Assembly: GCA_022785155.1 (NCBI GenBank) | Contig: JALFRH010000083.1 | Span: 1-24,515, forward strand | Source: Spirochaetales bacterium | GTDB lineage: Bacteria > Spirochaetota > Spirochaetia > Sphaerochaetales > Sphaerochaetaceae | Direction of reading: 5' to 3' | Length of the DNA stretch: 24,515 nt | Shown here: positions 7,200-14,722 of the stretch, one piece after another | Numbering within the stretch: the stretch's first letter is position 1 | How the letters are laid out: each line of letters starts with the position of its first letter | Made by a program: the position numbers and the translations under genes | Notes under the pieces: generated by a model | Seen by the model: the letters and a program-made list of their open reading frames with translations, nothing else | Told to the model about the DNA's origin: nothing | Databases searched by the model: none

Positions 7200-7742
7200 A
7201 TGTCTAGAATCGGTAAGTTGCCAGTTGCTATTCCTCAGGGAGTAACAGTAACAAAGCAGGACAATGTTGTCACAGTAAAGGGACCAAAGGGAACTCTTAC
7301 CCAGGAAGTAAGACCACAGATTTCTGTTGAGATCAAGGACAACGAAGTCATCCTCACAAGAAATAGTGACGATAAGGAGATCAGAGGTTATCACGGTCTT
7401 TACCGCCAGCTCATCCACAACATGATTGTCGGTGTAAGCCAGGGATACTCAAAGACTCTTGTGATCAATGGTGTAGGTTACAAGGCTGAGATGGGCAAGG
7501 GATTTGTCAATCTTGCACTTGGTTACTCCACAACCATCGACTACGTCATCCCAGAGGGAATCGATATTAAGGTTGAAGGTCCTACAAAGCTTATCATTTC
7601 CGGTATCAGCAAGGAAAAAGTAGGCCAGACAGCTGCAGAAATCAGATCTCTCAGAGGTCCTGAGCCATATAAGGGCAAGGGTATCAAGTACGAAACCGAG
7701 AATATCCGCCGTAAGGTCGGTAAGTCCGGTGGTAAGAAATAA
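7200..7742 (+). CDS. rplF: 50S ribosomal protein L6
   Basis: L6 (180 residues) lies near the sarcin-ricin loop and factor-binding site. Two related domains are visible: the first starts MSRIGKLPVAIPQGV and includes VKGPKGTL, and the second carries LGYSTTIDYVIPEGIDI. The signature GPEPYKGKGIKYETENIRRKVGKSG closes the protein (quoted in part here). A GGGAGG ribosome-binding site precedes the ATG. Length and position are normal. Confidence 0.99.
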   Translation: MSRIGKLPVAIPQGVTVTKQDNVVTVKGPKGTLTQEVRPQISVEIKDNEVILTRNSDDKEIRGYHGLYRQLIHNMIVGVSQGYSKTLVINGVGYKAEMGKGFVNLALGYSTTIDYVIPEGIDIKVEGPTKLIISGISKEKVGQTAAEIRSLRGPEPYKGKGIKYETENIRRKVGKSGGKK

Positions 7743-7753
7743 GGTGGCTTAGT

Positions 7754-8113
7754 ATGAACAGAATGATCGATAAAGCAAGAAGACATGCCAAGAGAAAGAA
7801 TCATATTAGAAAGTCTATCTCAGGCACTGCTCTCAGACCGAGAATGACTGTATTCAGATCAAACTGCAACATGTATGTTCAGGTTATTGATGATACAGTT
7901 GGTCATACATTGGCTTCCGCTTCCACACTTGAGGCTGAATTAAAGGATCTCAGAAACACAGTAGCTGACGCAGAAAAACTGGGTGAAGCTATTGGCAAGA
8001 GATGCATCGAGAAGGGTATCAAGACAGTTGTGTTCGACAGAAACGGCTACCTCTACCATGGTATCGTCAAGAGCATCGCAGACGGCGCTAGAAAGGCCGG
8101 CTTGGAGTTCTAA
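7754..8113 (+). CDS. rplR: 50S ribosomal protein L18
   Basis: L18 (119 residues) binds 5S rRNA and carries it into the large subunit with L5. It has a basic N-terminal tail (KARRHAKRKNHIRKSISG), then PRMTVFRSNCNMYVQVIDD and the C-terminal GYLYHGIVKSIADGARKAGLEF, which match the family. An AAGGTGG ribosome-binding site overlaps the rplF stop. It is followed by rpsE after 10 nt. Confidence 0.98.
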   Translation: MNRMIDKARRHAKRKNHIRKSISGTALRPRMTVFRSNCNMYVQVIDDTVGHTLASASTLEAELKDLRNTVADAEKLGEAIGKRCIEKGIKTVVFDRNGYLYHGIVKSIADGARKAGLEF

Positions 8114-8123
8114 GGGGTACAGT

Positions 8124-8633
8124 ATGGAAAGAACAAAAGAAAAAGAAGTCAAGGTAGAAGGATACGTAGAGAAGCTTGTCAAGCTCAACCGTGTAGCCAA
8201 AGTTGTCAAGGGTGGTAAGAGATTCTCTTTCGCTGCTCTTGTAGTCGTTGGTTATGGTGACGGAAGGGTCGGCTATGGTTTCGGTAAGGCCAATGACGTT
8301 ACAGATGCCATCAGAAAGGCTACTGACAAGGCAAAGGCTTCCGTTATTACAGTACCTCTCAAGGGAACAACAATCCCTCACGATATCGTTGGAAACTTCA
8401 AGAGTGCTTCCGTACTTCTGAAGCCAGCTGTTCCTGGTACTGGTGTCATCGCAGGTGGTGCAGTTCGTCTCGTTTGTGATGCAGCAGGAATCAAGGATAT
8501 CCTTTCCAAGTCTCTTGGATCCAGAAACGGTATCAATACAGTCAAGGCAACATTTGATGCTTTCGAGCACATCTACAATGCTGCAGCTGTAGCAAAGAAT
8601 AGAGGTAAGACTCTTAAGGAAATGTGGGGTTGA
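8124..8633 (+). CDS. rpsE: 30S ribosomal protein S5
   Basis: S5 (169 residues) affects decoding fidelity and contacts S4 and S8. The double-stranded RNA-binding domain has KRFSFAALVVVGYGDGRVGYG and a following helix. The second domain has VLLKPAVPGTGVIAGGAVR and GSRNGINTVKATFDAF. I chose the ATG at 8124 because AAGGGG (8112-8117) precedes it and the product then has family length. A longer in-frame reading from 7983 runs through rplR and is not credible. The stop lies 2 nt before the rpmD ATG. Confidence 0.98.
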   Translation: MERTKEKEVKVEGYVEKLVKLNRVAKVVKGGKRFSFAALVVVGYGDGRVGYGFGKANDVTDAIRKATDKAKASVITVPLKGTTIPHDIVGNFKSASVLLKPAVPGTGVIAGGAVRLVCDAAGIKDILSKSLGSRNGINTVKATFDAFEHIYNAAAVAKNRGKTLKEMWG

Positions 8634-8635
8634 CC

Positions 8636-8818
8636 ATGGCAAAGCAGATTAAGATTACACTGGTAAGAAGTGTAGCAGGTACACTTCCTGTTCAGAGAAA
8701 GACCGTAAAGGTTCTCGGTCTGGGCAAGATCAACAGCTATGTTATCCGCGAAGACAATCCTGTCAACCGTGGAATGGTCCGCACAGTCGAACACCTTGTA
8801 AAGGTTGAGGAGATTTAA
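8636..8818 (+). CDS. rpmD: 50S ribosomal protein L30
   Basis: L30 (60 residues) is a small large-subunit protein that some bacterial lineages lack. It shows KITLVRSVAGTLPVQRKTVKVLGLGKI followed by NPVNRGMVRTVEHLVKVEE, a standard L30 pattern. The ATG at 8636 is preferred over an in-frame GTG at 8624, which lies inside rpsE and adds four non-family residues. The ribosome-binding site is weak (GGGG inside the rpsE end), so coupling to rpsE translation is likely. Confidence 0.97.
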   Translation: MAKQIKITLVRSVAGTLPVQRKTVKVLGLGKINSYVIREDNPVNRGMVRTVEHLVKVEEI

Positions 8819-8820
8819 CT

Positions 8821-9252
8821 ATGGCACAGATTATCAAGCCATTTGGCGCTACAAAGAAAAAGACCATTGTCGGTCGTGGTGCTTCCTCCAAGGGAAGAGC
8901 CTGCGGACGCGGACATGATGGTCAGAACAGCCGCACAGGTGGTGGCCCACGACTTGGCTTCGAGGGTGGCCAGATGCCTCTCTACAGACGTGTTGCAAGA
9001 CGTGGATTCTCCAACTATCCTTTCAAGGTTGAGAATCAGGCTGTTTCTCTTTCTACAATCGATGCAGTATTCGAGGATGGTGCAGTCGTAAGCGACGCAA
9101 CACTCCGCGAAGCTGGTGTCATCAAGGGAAAGGAAACAACAGCAAAGATTCTTGCTACAGGAGAGATTACCAAAAAGGTAACAGTCGAGGGCCTGAAGCT
9201 CTCAAAGGCAGCAGCAGATAAAATCGTAGCTGCCGGTGGCTCAGTCAAATAA
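8821..9252 (+). CDS. rplO: 50S ribosomal protein L15
   Basis: L15 (143 residues) is a late assembly protein with an extended glycine- and arginine-rich N-terminal arm that runs into 23S rRNA. The arm is seen as VGRGASSKGRACGRGHDGQNS, GGPRLGFEGGQMPLYRR and RRGFSN. The globular end has GVIKGKETTAKILATGEITKKVTVEGLKLSKAA. It starts 2 nt after rpmD, with a GAGGAGAT ribosome-binding site inside the rpmD end, and is followed by secY. Confidence 0.99.
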   Translation: MAQIIKPFGATKKKTIVGRGASSKGRACGRGHDGQNSRTGGGPRLGFEGGQMPLYRRVARRGFSNYPFKVENQAVSLSTIDAVFEDGAVVSDATLREAGVIKGKETTAKILATGEITKKVTVEGLKLSKAAADKIVAAGGSVK

Positions 9253-9263
9253 AAGGGAATCAT

Positions 9264-10562
9264 ATGGCAAACACACTGGTAGAAATGTTCAGAATGAAGG
9301 ATATCAGAAAGAAGATCTTTATTACTTTGGGTCTTCTGGTTGTTACAAGAATCGGAGCTTATCTTCCTATTCCTGGTGTCAACCCTGGTGTAGTTTATGA
9401 CTACTACAGAATGTATTCTTCCTCCATTACTGAATACCTGAACTTCTTCTCTGGTGGTGCCTTCTCCAATTTCTCAATTTTAATGTTGGGTGTAATGCCA
9501 TACATCAGCACTGAGATTATCTTTCAGTTGCTGATGTTGGTGATTCCATCACTTAAGAAGTTGGCGGAAGATCCTCAGGGATCAAAGAAGATCCAGCAGT
9601 ATACACGTTACGGCACAGTCGTAGTATGTATTCTCCAGTCTCTTGCTGCTTCCGTATATGCACAGTCAATTCCTGGTGCTCTTTCAATTCCAGTTGGTGT
9701 GTTTATTCCGGTTGCTATATTGAGCTGTACGACTGGTTCCATGCTTTGTGTATGGATCGGTGAGAAGATTACTGAATACGGTGTTGGAAACGGTATTTCA
9801 CTTTTGATCTTCGCTGGTATCGTTGCAAGGATTCCAAATGCTCTCTATGTAATGGTTACAGGCATTGTTAATTCAACAATCAATCCTGTTTCCCTTATTG
9901 TAGTCGTCATCATGTTCTTCTTTGTCGTTGCTCTCGTCGTTTATGAAGAGCAGGGTACAAGGAAGATCCCAGTGACATATGCAAAACGCGTTGTTGGAAG
10001 AAGAATGTATGGTTCTCAGAGCACATATATTCCATTCAAGATTAACCCATCTGGTGTTATTCCTGTAATCTTCGCTTCAACACTTATGCAGATTCCACTT
10101 ATGCTAGGCAATACAAATGTTGGCTGGCTTGTGGCAGTGGCAAATTTCTTGAATCCGCAGAGGGCCCCATATCTAATTATCTACACCCTGCTGATTATAG
10201 GCTTTGCATTCTTCTATACACAGATTAGCTTGAATCCGATCGAGATGGCTAAGAACATCCGTGACAACGGTGGTTCAATTCCTGGAATCAGAAATGAGAA
10301 ACTCGAAGAGTATCTCACAAAGGTTCTCAACAGAATCGTTTTTCCTGGATCACTCTTCTTGGCATTCATCGCTCTGATTCCTACTCTGGTTCAGTTGATC
10401 TTCAAGCTTCCTACATCAGTTTCAATGCTGTTTGGTGGAACATCCTTGATCATCCTTGTTGGAGTTGACCTCGATACAATGAGACAGCTTGACGGTATGA
10501 TGAAGATGCATCATCACGATGGCTTTGTTGAATCAAAGAAGCGTAAGACGAAGAAAATCTAA
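9264..10562 (+). CDS. secY: Protein translocase channel subunit SecY
   Basis: SecY (432 residues) is the pore of the inner-membrane Sec translocon that exports unfolded proteins and inserts membrane proteins, working with SecE, SecG and SecA or the ribosome. About ten membrane segments are visible. Family motifs include RIGAYLPIPGV in the first segment, the plug region FSGGAFSNFSILMLGVMPYIS, GIGNGISLLIFAGI-like VGNGISLLIFAGIV in the fourth to fifth segment, and NPIEMAKNIRDNGGSIPGIR in the large cytoplasmic loop that contacts SecA or ribosome. It follows rplO as usual. Immediately downstream is rpmJ, without the adk, map and infA genes found here in many bacteria. Confidence 0.99.
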   Translation: MANTLVEMFRMKDIRKKIFITLGLLVVTRIGAYLPIPGVNPGVVYDYYRMYSSSITEYLNFFSGGAFSNFSILMLGVMPYISTEIIFQLLMLVIPSLKKLAEDPQGSKKIQQYTRYGTVVVCILQSLAASVYAQSIPGALSIPVGVFIPVAILSCTTGSMLCVWIGEKITEYGVGNGISLLIFAGIVARIPNALYVMVTGIVNSTINPVSLIVVVIMFFFVVALVVYEEQGTRKIPVTYAKRVVGRRMYGSQSTYIPFKINPSGVIPVIFASTLMQIPLMLGNTNVGWLVAVANFLNPQRAPYLIIYTLLIIGFAFFYTQISLNPIEMAKNIRDNGGSIPGIRNEKLEEYLTKVLNRIVFPGSLFLAFIALIPTLVQLIFKLPTSVSMLFGGTSLIILVGVDLDTMRQLDGMMKMHHHDGFVESKKRKTKKI

Positions 10563-10576
10563 AGGAGCTTTTAACT

Positions 10577-10690
10577 ATGAAAGTAAGAGCAAGTGTCAAA
10601 CCAATTTGTGACAAGTGTAAAGTAATCAGACGTGCTGGTGTAGTTCGCATTGTTTGCGATAACCCAAAGCACAAGCAGAGACAGAAATAA
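10577..10690 (+). CDS. rpmJ: 50S ribosomal protein L36, zinc-binding type
   Basis: This 37-residue protein is below the usual ORF size limit but unmistakable: MKVRASVKPICDKCKVIRR at the start and IVCDNPKHKQRQK at the end. C11, C14, C27 and H32 form the zinc site, so it is the C+ type. L36 organises 23S rRNA near the base of the L7/L12 stalk. An AAAGGAG ribosome-binding site (10561-10567) follows the secY stop. It lies 14 nt after secY and 13 nt before rpsM. Confidence 0.98.
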   Translation: MKVRASVKPICDKCKVIRRAGVVRIVCDNPKHKQRQK

Positions 10691-10703
10691 TTAGGAGGCC
10701 GAT

Positions 10704-11069
10704 ATGGCACGTATAGTAGGTGTTGACCTGCCAAACAAGGCGGTTAAGATCGCTCTGACATATATCTATGGTATTGGAAACAAGTCTGCTATGGACATTT
10801 GTCAGAAGACAAATATTGATCCAGACGTAAGAATCAATACTCTTTCTTCTGATGAGATCGCTACTCTCAGAAACGTTCTTGAAACAGAGTATAAGATTGA
10901 AGGTCATCTCAGAACTGAAGTTGCATTGAACATCAAGAGATTGATGGATATCGGATGCTACAGAGGTCTTCGCCACAGAAAGAATCTTCCAGTCAGAGGT
11001 CAGAGAACCAAGACTAATGCCCGCACAAGAAAGGGTAAGAAGAAGACAGTCGCTGGAAAGAAGAAATAA
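10704..11069 (+). CDS. rpsM: 30S ribosomal protein S13
   Basis: S13 (121 residues) is in the small-subunit head, bridges to L5, and contacts P-site tRNA through its basic tail. The family is shown by ARIVGVDLPNKAVKIALTYIYGIG, a helix-two-turns-helix part, and the end YRGLRHRKNLPVRGQRTKTNARTRKG (parts quoted) followed by a lysine-rich tail. A consensus TAGGAGG ribosome-binding site (10692-10698) precedes the ATG. It opens the alpha gene block. Confidence 0.99.
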   Translation: MARIVGVDLPNKAVKIALTYIYGIGNKSAMDICQKTNIDPDVRINTLSSDEIATLRNVLETEYKIEGHLRTEVALNIKRLMDIGCYRGLRHRKNLPVRGQRTKTNARTRKGKKKTVAGKKK

Positions 11070-11082
11070 GGGGAGTTGAGAA

Positions 11083-11460
11083 ATGGCTACAGCAAAGAAA
11101 AAAGTCAAGAAGACTGTTCTTGAAGGTAATGTCTATATTCAGGCTACCTTCAACAATACTATCATCACCTTCACTGATCTTGCGGGCAATGCAATCTCCT
11201 GGGCTTCTGCAGGTGGACTGGGATTCAGAGGAGCTAAGAAATCAACTCCTTATGCTGCTCAGACAACTTGTGAGACAGCTGGTAAGAAGGCTATGGACTC
11301 CGGACTCAGAGAAGTTAACGTTTTCGTCAAGGGTCCTGGTGTAGGTCGTGAGAGCGCTATTAGAACTCTTGGTGTTTTGGGTCTTAAGGTTCGCTCCATC
11401 AGAGACGTAACCCCAATCCCACACAACGGATGCCGCCCACGCAAGACACGCCGTGTCTGA
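11083..11460 (+). CDS. rpsK: 30S ribosomal protein S11
   Basis: S11 (125 residues) forms part of the platform near the E-site mRNA path. Seen here: VYIQATFNNTIITFTDLAGNAISWASAG (parts quoted), GFRGAKKSTPYAAQ, VFVKGPGVGRESAIRTLG and the closing DVTPIPHNGCRPRKTRRV, all invariant family elements. An AAGGGGAG ribosome-binding site overlaps the rpsM stop. In many bacteria rpsD follows here; in this window a 65-nt gap with hairpins follows, and then rpoA. Confidence 0.99.
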   Translation: MATAKKKVKKTVLEGNVYIQATFNNTIITFTDLAGNAISWASAGGLGFRGAKKSTPYAAQTTCETAGKKAMDSGLREVNVFVKGPGVGRESAIRTLGVLGLKVRSIRDVTPIPHNGCRPRKTRRV

Positions 11461-11465
11461 TCAAT

Positions 11466-11504
11466 CTGCGGGGCTCGTCCCCGCAGCAGCTGCATAATTG
11501 CGGC
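11466..11504 (+). promoter_or_regulatory. Two tandem hairpins between rpsK and rpoA
   Basis: CTGCGGGG (11466-11473) pairs perfectly with CCCCGCAG (11479-11486) around the loop CTCGT. A second stem pairs GCTGC (11489-11493) with GCGGC (11500-11504), including one G-U pair, around ATAATT. No T run follows, so this is not a classic terminator. The rpoA ribosome-binding site (AGGAG) starts about 12 nt further on. Possible roles are mRNA processing, stability, or binding of a regulatory ribosomal protein. The structure is directly seen; the function is unknown. Confidence 0.55.
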
Positions 11505-11525
11505 ATGAATTAAATAGGAGTAACC

Positions 11526-12584
11526 ATGGCAAGAAAAAATCTTCTTAAGGGTTTCAAGAGACCTCAGGGTATAATCTCTGAAAATACAGTCAGTACAAAT
11601 GACTATGGTCAGTTTGTTGCTTATCCTTTTGAGAGAGGATTCGGAACTACAGTCGGAAATACTCTCCGCAGAGTTCTTCTTTCCTCTATTCAGGGTTATG
11701 CTGTATCTGCCATCCGTTTCACCACTTTTGTCGGAGAAAGCAAGGCTCCACATATGGTGACTTCGGAGTTTGAGTCATTACCTGGTGTCAGAGAAGATAT
11801 TTCTGATATCATTGCAGCTATTAAGAAATTGCAGATCAGCATGCCAGAAGAAAGCGAAGGTACTATTCTCACAATCTCCTGCAAGGGACCTGGAGTAATC
11901 ACTGGAGCAGACTTCGAAAAAGATCAGGTAACTGTCACCAATAAGGATCTCCAAATCTTCACAATGATGGAAGATTGTGATCTGGAAATGGAAGTTCAGA
12001 TTGACCTCGGTCGCGGTTATGTACCTTCCGAACTTAATGAGAAGTACTCTGAAGAGCCTGGCGTAATCTCCATCGATGCCTTCTACTCACCAATCAAGAG
12101 AGTCAAGTATTCTATTGAACCATATAGAGTAGGACAGAGAAACGATTACGAAAAGCTCACAATGGAAATCTACACAGACGGAACAATCTCTCCTGAGAAT
12201 GCTCTGGGCGAAGCTGCAAAGATTATCAAGGAGCACTTCACAGTCTTTATCAACTTTGATGAAGACAAAGTCTGCACAACTGAAGAAGTTGATGAAGAAG
12301 AAGAGAAAGTCAAGAAACTCTTGGATACTCCAGTTGAGGAACTTGAACTTACCGTACGTTCTTCCAACTGTCTGAAGAATGCAGGTATCAAGACAATCGG
12401 AGATCTGGCAAAGAAAACTGAAGATGAAATAACCAAGACAAGAAACTTCGGAAAGAAATCCCTTTCTGAAATCAAGGACAAGCTCAAGGAGTGGGGTCTT
12501 ACTCTTGGTATGACAGACTTCAGTGTTTTGAAGAATTCAATTAAAGTTCCAGAGAACAAGGAAGTAGAAGAAAATGAAGCATAG
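11526..12584 (+). CDS. rpoA: DNA-directed RNA polymerase subunit alpha
   Basis: Alpha (352 residues) dimerises to nucleate RNA polymerase assembly, and its C-terminal domain binds upstream promoter DNA and activators. The N-terminal domain shows FERGFGTTVGNTLRRVLLSSI, SEFESLPGVREDI and VGQRNDYEKLTMEIYTDG. An acidic linker (EEVDEEEEK) leads to the C-terminal domain with VRSSNCLKNAGIKTIGDL and NFGKKSLSEI, which keeps the DNA-contacting residues of the E. coli R265/N268/K298 type. The end is acidic (EVEENEA). Its last 11 nt overlap the start of rplQ, whose ribosome-binding site lies within rpoA. Confidence 0.99.
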   Translation: MARKNLLKGFKRPQGIISENTVSTNDYGQFVAYPFERGFGTTVGNTLRRVLLSSIQGYAVSAIRFTTFVGESKAPHMVTSEFESLPGVREDISDIIAAIKKLQISMPEESEGTILTISCKGPGVITGADFEKDQVTVTNKDLQIFTMMEDCDLEMEVQIDLGRGYVPSELNEKYSEEPGVISIDAFYSPIKRVKYSIEPYRVGQRNDYEKLTMEIYTDGTISPENALGEAAKIIKEHFTVFINFDEDKVCTTEEVDEEEEKVKKLLDTPVEELELTVRSSNCLKNAGIKTIGDLAKKTEDEITKTRNFGKKSLSEIKDKLKEWGLTLGMTDFSVLKNSIKVPENKEVEENEA

Positions 12585-12987
12585 GATTGGTTTCAATGCG
12601 CTTTCACGTAAGGGATCAGAACGCAAGGCCCTTAAGCGCAACATGGTCACATCTCTCTTCAGATATGAGAGAATTGAGACCACAAAGGCAAAGGCTCTTG
12701 AAGTAAGAAAGATGGCCGAAAAAATGATCACTCGTGCTAAGGTCGACACTGTCGCCAACCGCAGAGAGATTGCAAAGGACATCTACGACGAAGATGTTGT
12801 AACAAAACTCTTCAAGGAAATCGCTCCTCTCTTTGCAGAACGCAAAGGTGGATACACAAGAATCCTCAAGACTGGTTTCAGACAGGGGGATGCTGCTGAA
12901 ATGGTAATCCTTGAACTGGTTGAAAAGACCAAGAAGGAAGAAAAGGCAGAGAAAAAGGAAGACAAGAAGGCAAAGAAGGACAACTAA
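12574..12987 (+). CDS. rplQ: 50S ribosomal protein L17 with lysine-rich tail
   Basis: L17 (137 residues) lies near the tunnel exit. The family core is MKHRIGFNALSRKGSERKAL, MVTSLFRYERIETTKAKALEVRKMAEKMIT, and GGYTRILKTGFRQGDAAEMVILELV. After the core there is a tail of about 22 residues made almost wholly of Lys, Glu, Asp and Ala. The start overlaps rpoA by 11 nt, with AAGGAAG (12558-12564) 9 nt before the ATG. It is the last gene of the ribosomal operon and is followed by a structured 3' region and terminator. Confidence 0.98.
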   Translation: MKHRIGFNALSRKGSERKALKRNMVTSLFRYERIETTKAKALEVRKMAEKMITRAKVDTVANRREIAKDIYDEDVVTKLFKEIAPLFAERKGGYTRILKTGFRQGDAAEMVILELVEKTKKEEKAEKKEDKKAKKDN

Positions 12988-12993
12988 GTCCAT

Positions 12994-13063
12994 AGCTGGT
13001 CTTCCTGCGGGTTAAAGCTCGCATCAGTCAGCTCAAAAGAGCAAAAAACAGGTCAAAAACCTG
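12994..13063 (+). other. Structured 3' region after rplQ (several hairpins)
   Basis: Three stems precede the terminator. TGCGGG (13005-13010) pairs with CTCGCA (13018-13023), enclosed by AGCTG (12994-12998) with CAGCT (13029-13033). GCTC/GAGC around AAAA (13031-13042) competes with the outer helix of that stem. CAGGT/ACCTG around CAAAA lies at 13049-13063. The mutually exclusive helices could make an alternative-fold switch or a stable 3' end, or be chance. I see no credible gene in it. Confidence 0.4.
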
Positions 13064-13066
13064 CAG

Positions 13067-13093
13067 CCGTCATCTATAGGATGGCGGTTTTTT
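13067..13093 (+). terminator. Intrinsic terminator of the ribosomal protein operon
   Basis: CCGTCATC (13067-13074) pairs with GATGGCGG (13080-13087), with one G-U pair, around the loop TATAG. Six T follow directly (13088-13093), then a T-rich stretch. This has the form of a strong Rho-independent terminator. It separates rplQ from rny, which has its own promoter-like sequence downstream. Confidence 0.85.
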
Positions 13094-13122
13094 CGTTTAT
13101 TTGCAGTAATTTTCCCTGTAAC

Positions 13123-13161
13123 TTGACACATGTTGAACTTTATCGCAATATAAACCACAAT
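13123..13161 (+). promoter_or_regulatory. Putative promoter upstream of rny
   Basis: A perfect -35 consensus TTGACA lies at 13123-13128, just after the operon terminator. The -10 is less certain. TATAAA at 13149-13154 is the best match, but the spacer is 20 nt. An overlapping pair, TTGAAC (13133-13138) and CACAAT (13156-13161), has a 17-nt spacer. A GGGAGG ribosome-binding site (13177-13182) follows, 7 nt before the rny ATG. A promoter is expected here because of the terminator; its exact position is inferred. Confidence 0.5.
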
Positions 13162-13189
13162 AAAACAGTGTTTTTCGGGAGGATACAAA

Positions 13190-14722
13190 ATGATTAATGC
13201 ATTGTTGTATCTCCTGGTTGGAATTGTAGGCATTGCTATCGGCTATGGCGGCCGTTGCATATATGCGAAGTTGAAATTGACTTCCGCTGAACAGAGGGCT
13301 AAAGTCCTTGAAGAAAACGCTTTGAAAAATGCCGATGCTAAGGCTAAGGAGATTATTCTGGAGACCAGAGATAAGCTTCTTAGGGAACAGCAGCAGCAGG
13401 AGAACGAGGCGCGCGATAGAAGAGCTGAACTGCAAAAGTCTGAAAGAAGACTGCAACAGAAAGAGGAGAATCTTGAGCGCAAACAGCAGGAGAATGACTC
13501 TGTAGCAAGACAACTGGGAGAAAGAGAGCAGGCTCTTAAGATTAGGGAAGATGAAGCGGATAAAAAAGAGGTCCATCTTTCTGAAGAGTATGAGCGGGTA
13601 GCTCAGATGACTCGTGAAGAGGCAAAGAACATTCTTATTGAGGAAATGAAGAATGAAGCCGAACACGACGGTCAGGTCTATGTCAATAAAATCGAACAGG
13701 AAGCCCAGCTTCAGGCTGATAAAAAGGCTCGTGACATAATTATTACTTCAATACAGCGTCTTGCAACTGAAGTGTCAGGAGAGATCACCACTACCAGCGT
13801 TACTCTGCCTTCAGATGAAATGAAGGGAAGAATCATCGGAAGAGAGGGAAGAAACATCAGGACCCTTGAAACCCTTACAGGTGTGGACATCATTATTGAT
13901 GATACTCCGGAAGCTGTAGTTATTTCTTGTTTCGATCCAGTAAGAAAAGAAATAGCTAGGGTAGCTTTGGAAAGACTTGTCCAGGATGGAAGAATCCACC
14001 CGTCAAGAATTGAAGAAGTCGTAAACAAGGTATCGAAGGAAATCGGCAGGATTATTGTGGATGAAGGTGAAAAGGTTATATTCGACCTTGGTATCCACAA
14101 TATTGGAACCGAAATGATCAGAGCACTTGGAAGACTTCATTTCAGGACAAGCTATGGACAGAATGTTCTTCTTCACTCAAAGGAAGTGGCTGTACTTGCC
14201 GGAATGATTGCTTCGGAAGTGGGTGCAGACCCTGATTTGGCTATGAGAGGCGGTCTCTTGCATGATATCGGTAAGGGAGCGGAGACAGAGAGTGAAGCCA
14301 ACCATGCTGAAATCGGTGCAGAACTGGCAAAGCGTCTGGGAGAAGATCCAAAGGTGGTGAACTGTGTTCTCAGCCACCATAACGATGCCGAACCAATCTG
14401 TATTGAAGCAATCATTGTACAAATTGCCGATGCCATTTCTGCCGCTCGTCCTGGAGCAAGAAGAGAGAGCCTCGACAACTACATCAAGAGATTGGAATCC
14501 CTGGAAAACATTGCAAAGGGTTTTGATGGTGTCGATAATGCTTATGCAATCCAGGCTGGTAGAGAATTGAGGATCATGGTCAATAGTGACACTGTAAACG
14601 ATGATGGAGCCAGAAAGATTGCAAAGGGAATCGCAGACAGAATCGAAGCTGAATTGAGATATCCTGGCAAGATCAAGGTGACCATAATTCGTGAAACAAG
14701 AGTTGTGGAGTATGCAAAGTGA
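13190..14722 (+). CDS. rny: Ribonuclease Y, membrane-anchored mRNA-decay endonuclease
   Basis: RNase Y starts mRNA decay by endonucleolytic cleavage at the inner membrane. The product is 510 residues, within the usual range. Domains in order: one membrane segment at residues 4-25; a long Glu/Lys/Gln/Arg-rich coiled coil to about residue 190; a KH RNA-binding domain starting with GRIIGREGRN (residues 213-222); and an HD catalytic domain with GGLLHDIGKG (metal-binding H358-D359), then HHNDAEP. It is the first gene after the ribosomal operon terminator and overlaps ymdB by 4 nt. The same rny-ymdB pair is known from Bacillus, so co-expression is likely. Confidence 0.98.
   Translation: MINALLYLLVGIVGIAIGYGGRCIYAKLKLTSAEQRAKVLEENALKNADAKAKEIILETRDKLLREQQQQENEARDRRAELQKSERRLQQKEENLERKQQENDSVARQLGEREQALKIREDEADKKEVHLSEEYERVAQMTREEAKNILIEEMKNEAEHDGQVYVNKIEQEAQLQADKKARDIIITSIQRLATEVSGEITTTSVTLPSDEMKGRIIGREGRNIRTLETLTGVDIIIDDTPEAVVISCFDPVRKEIARVALERLVQDGRIHPSRIEEVVNKVSKEIGRIIVDEGEKVIFDLGIHNIGTEMIRALGRLHFRTSYGQNVLLHSKEVAVLAGMIASEVGADPDLAMRGGLLHDIGKGAETESEANHAEIGAELAKRLGEDPKVVNCVLSHHNDAEPICIEAIIVQIADAISAARPGARRESLDNYIKRLESLENIAKGFDGVDNAYAIQAGRELRIMVNSDTVNDDGARKIAKGIADRIEAELRYPGKIKVTIIRETRVVEYAK

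Noticed and set aside
7983..8123. In-frame upstream extension of rpsE
   Set aside because: It lies within rplR and gives an N-terminus unlike S5. ATG 8124 has AAGGGG upstream and family length.
13081..13197. Small open frame of 38 codons between rplQ and rny
   Set aside because: It begins inside the terminator stem, runs through the presumed promoter, lacks a ribosome-binding site and overlaps the rny start.
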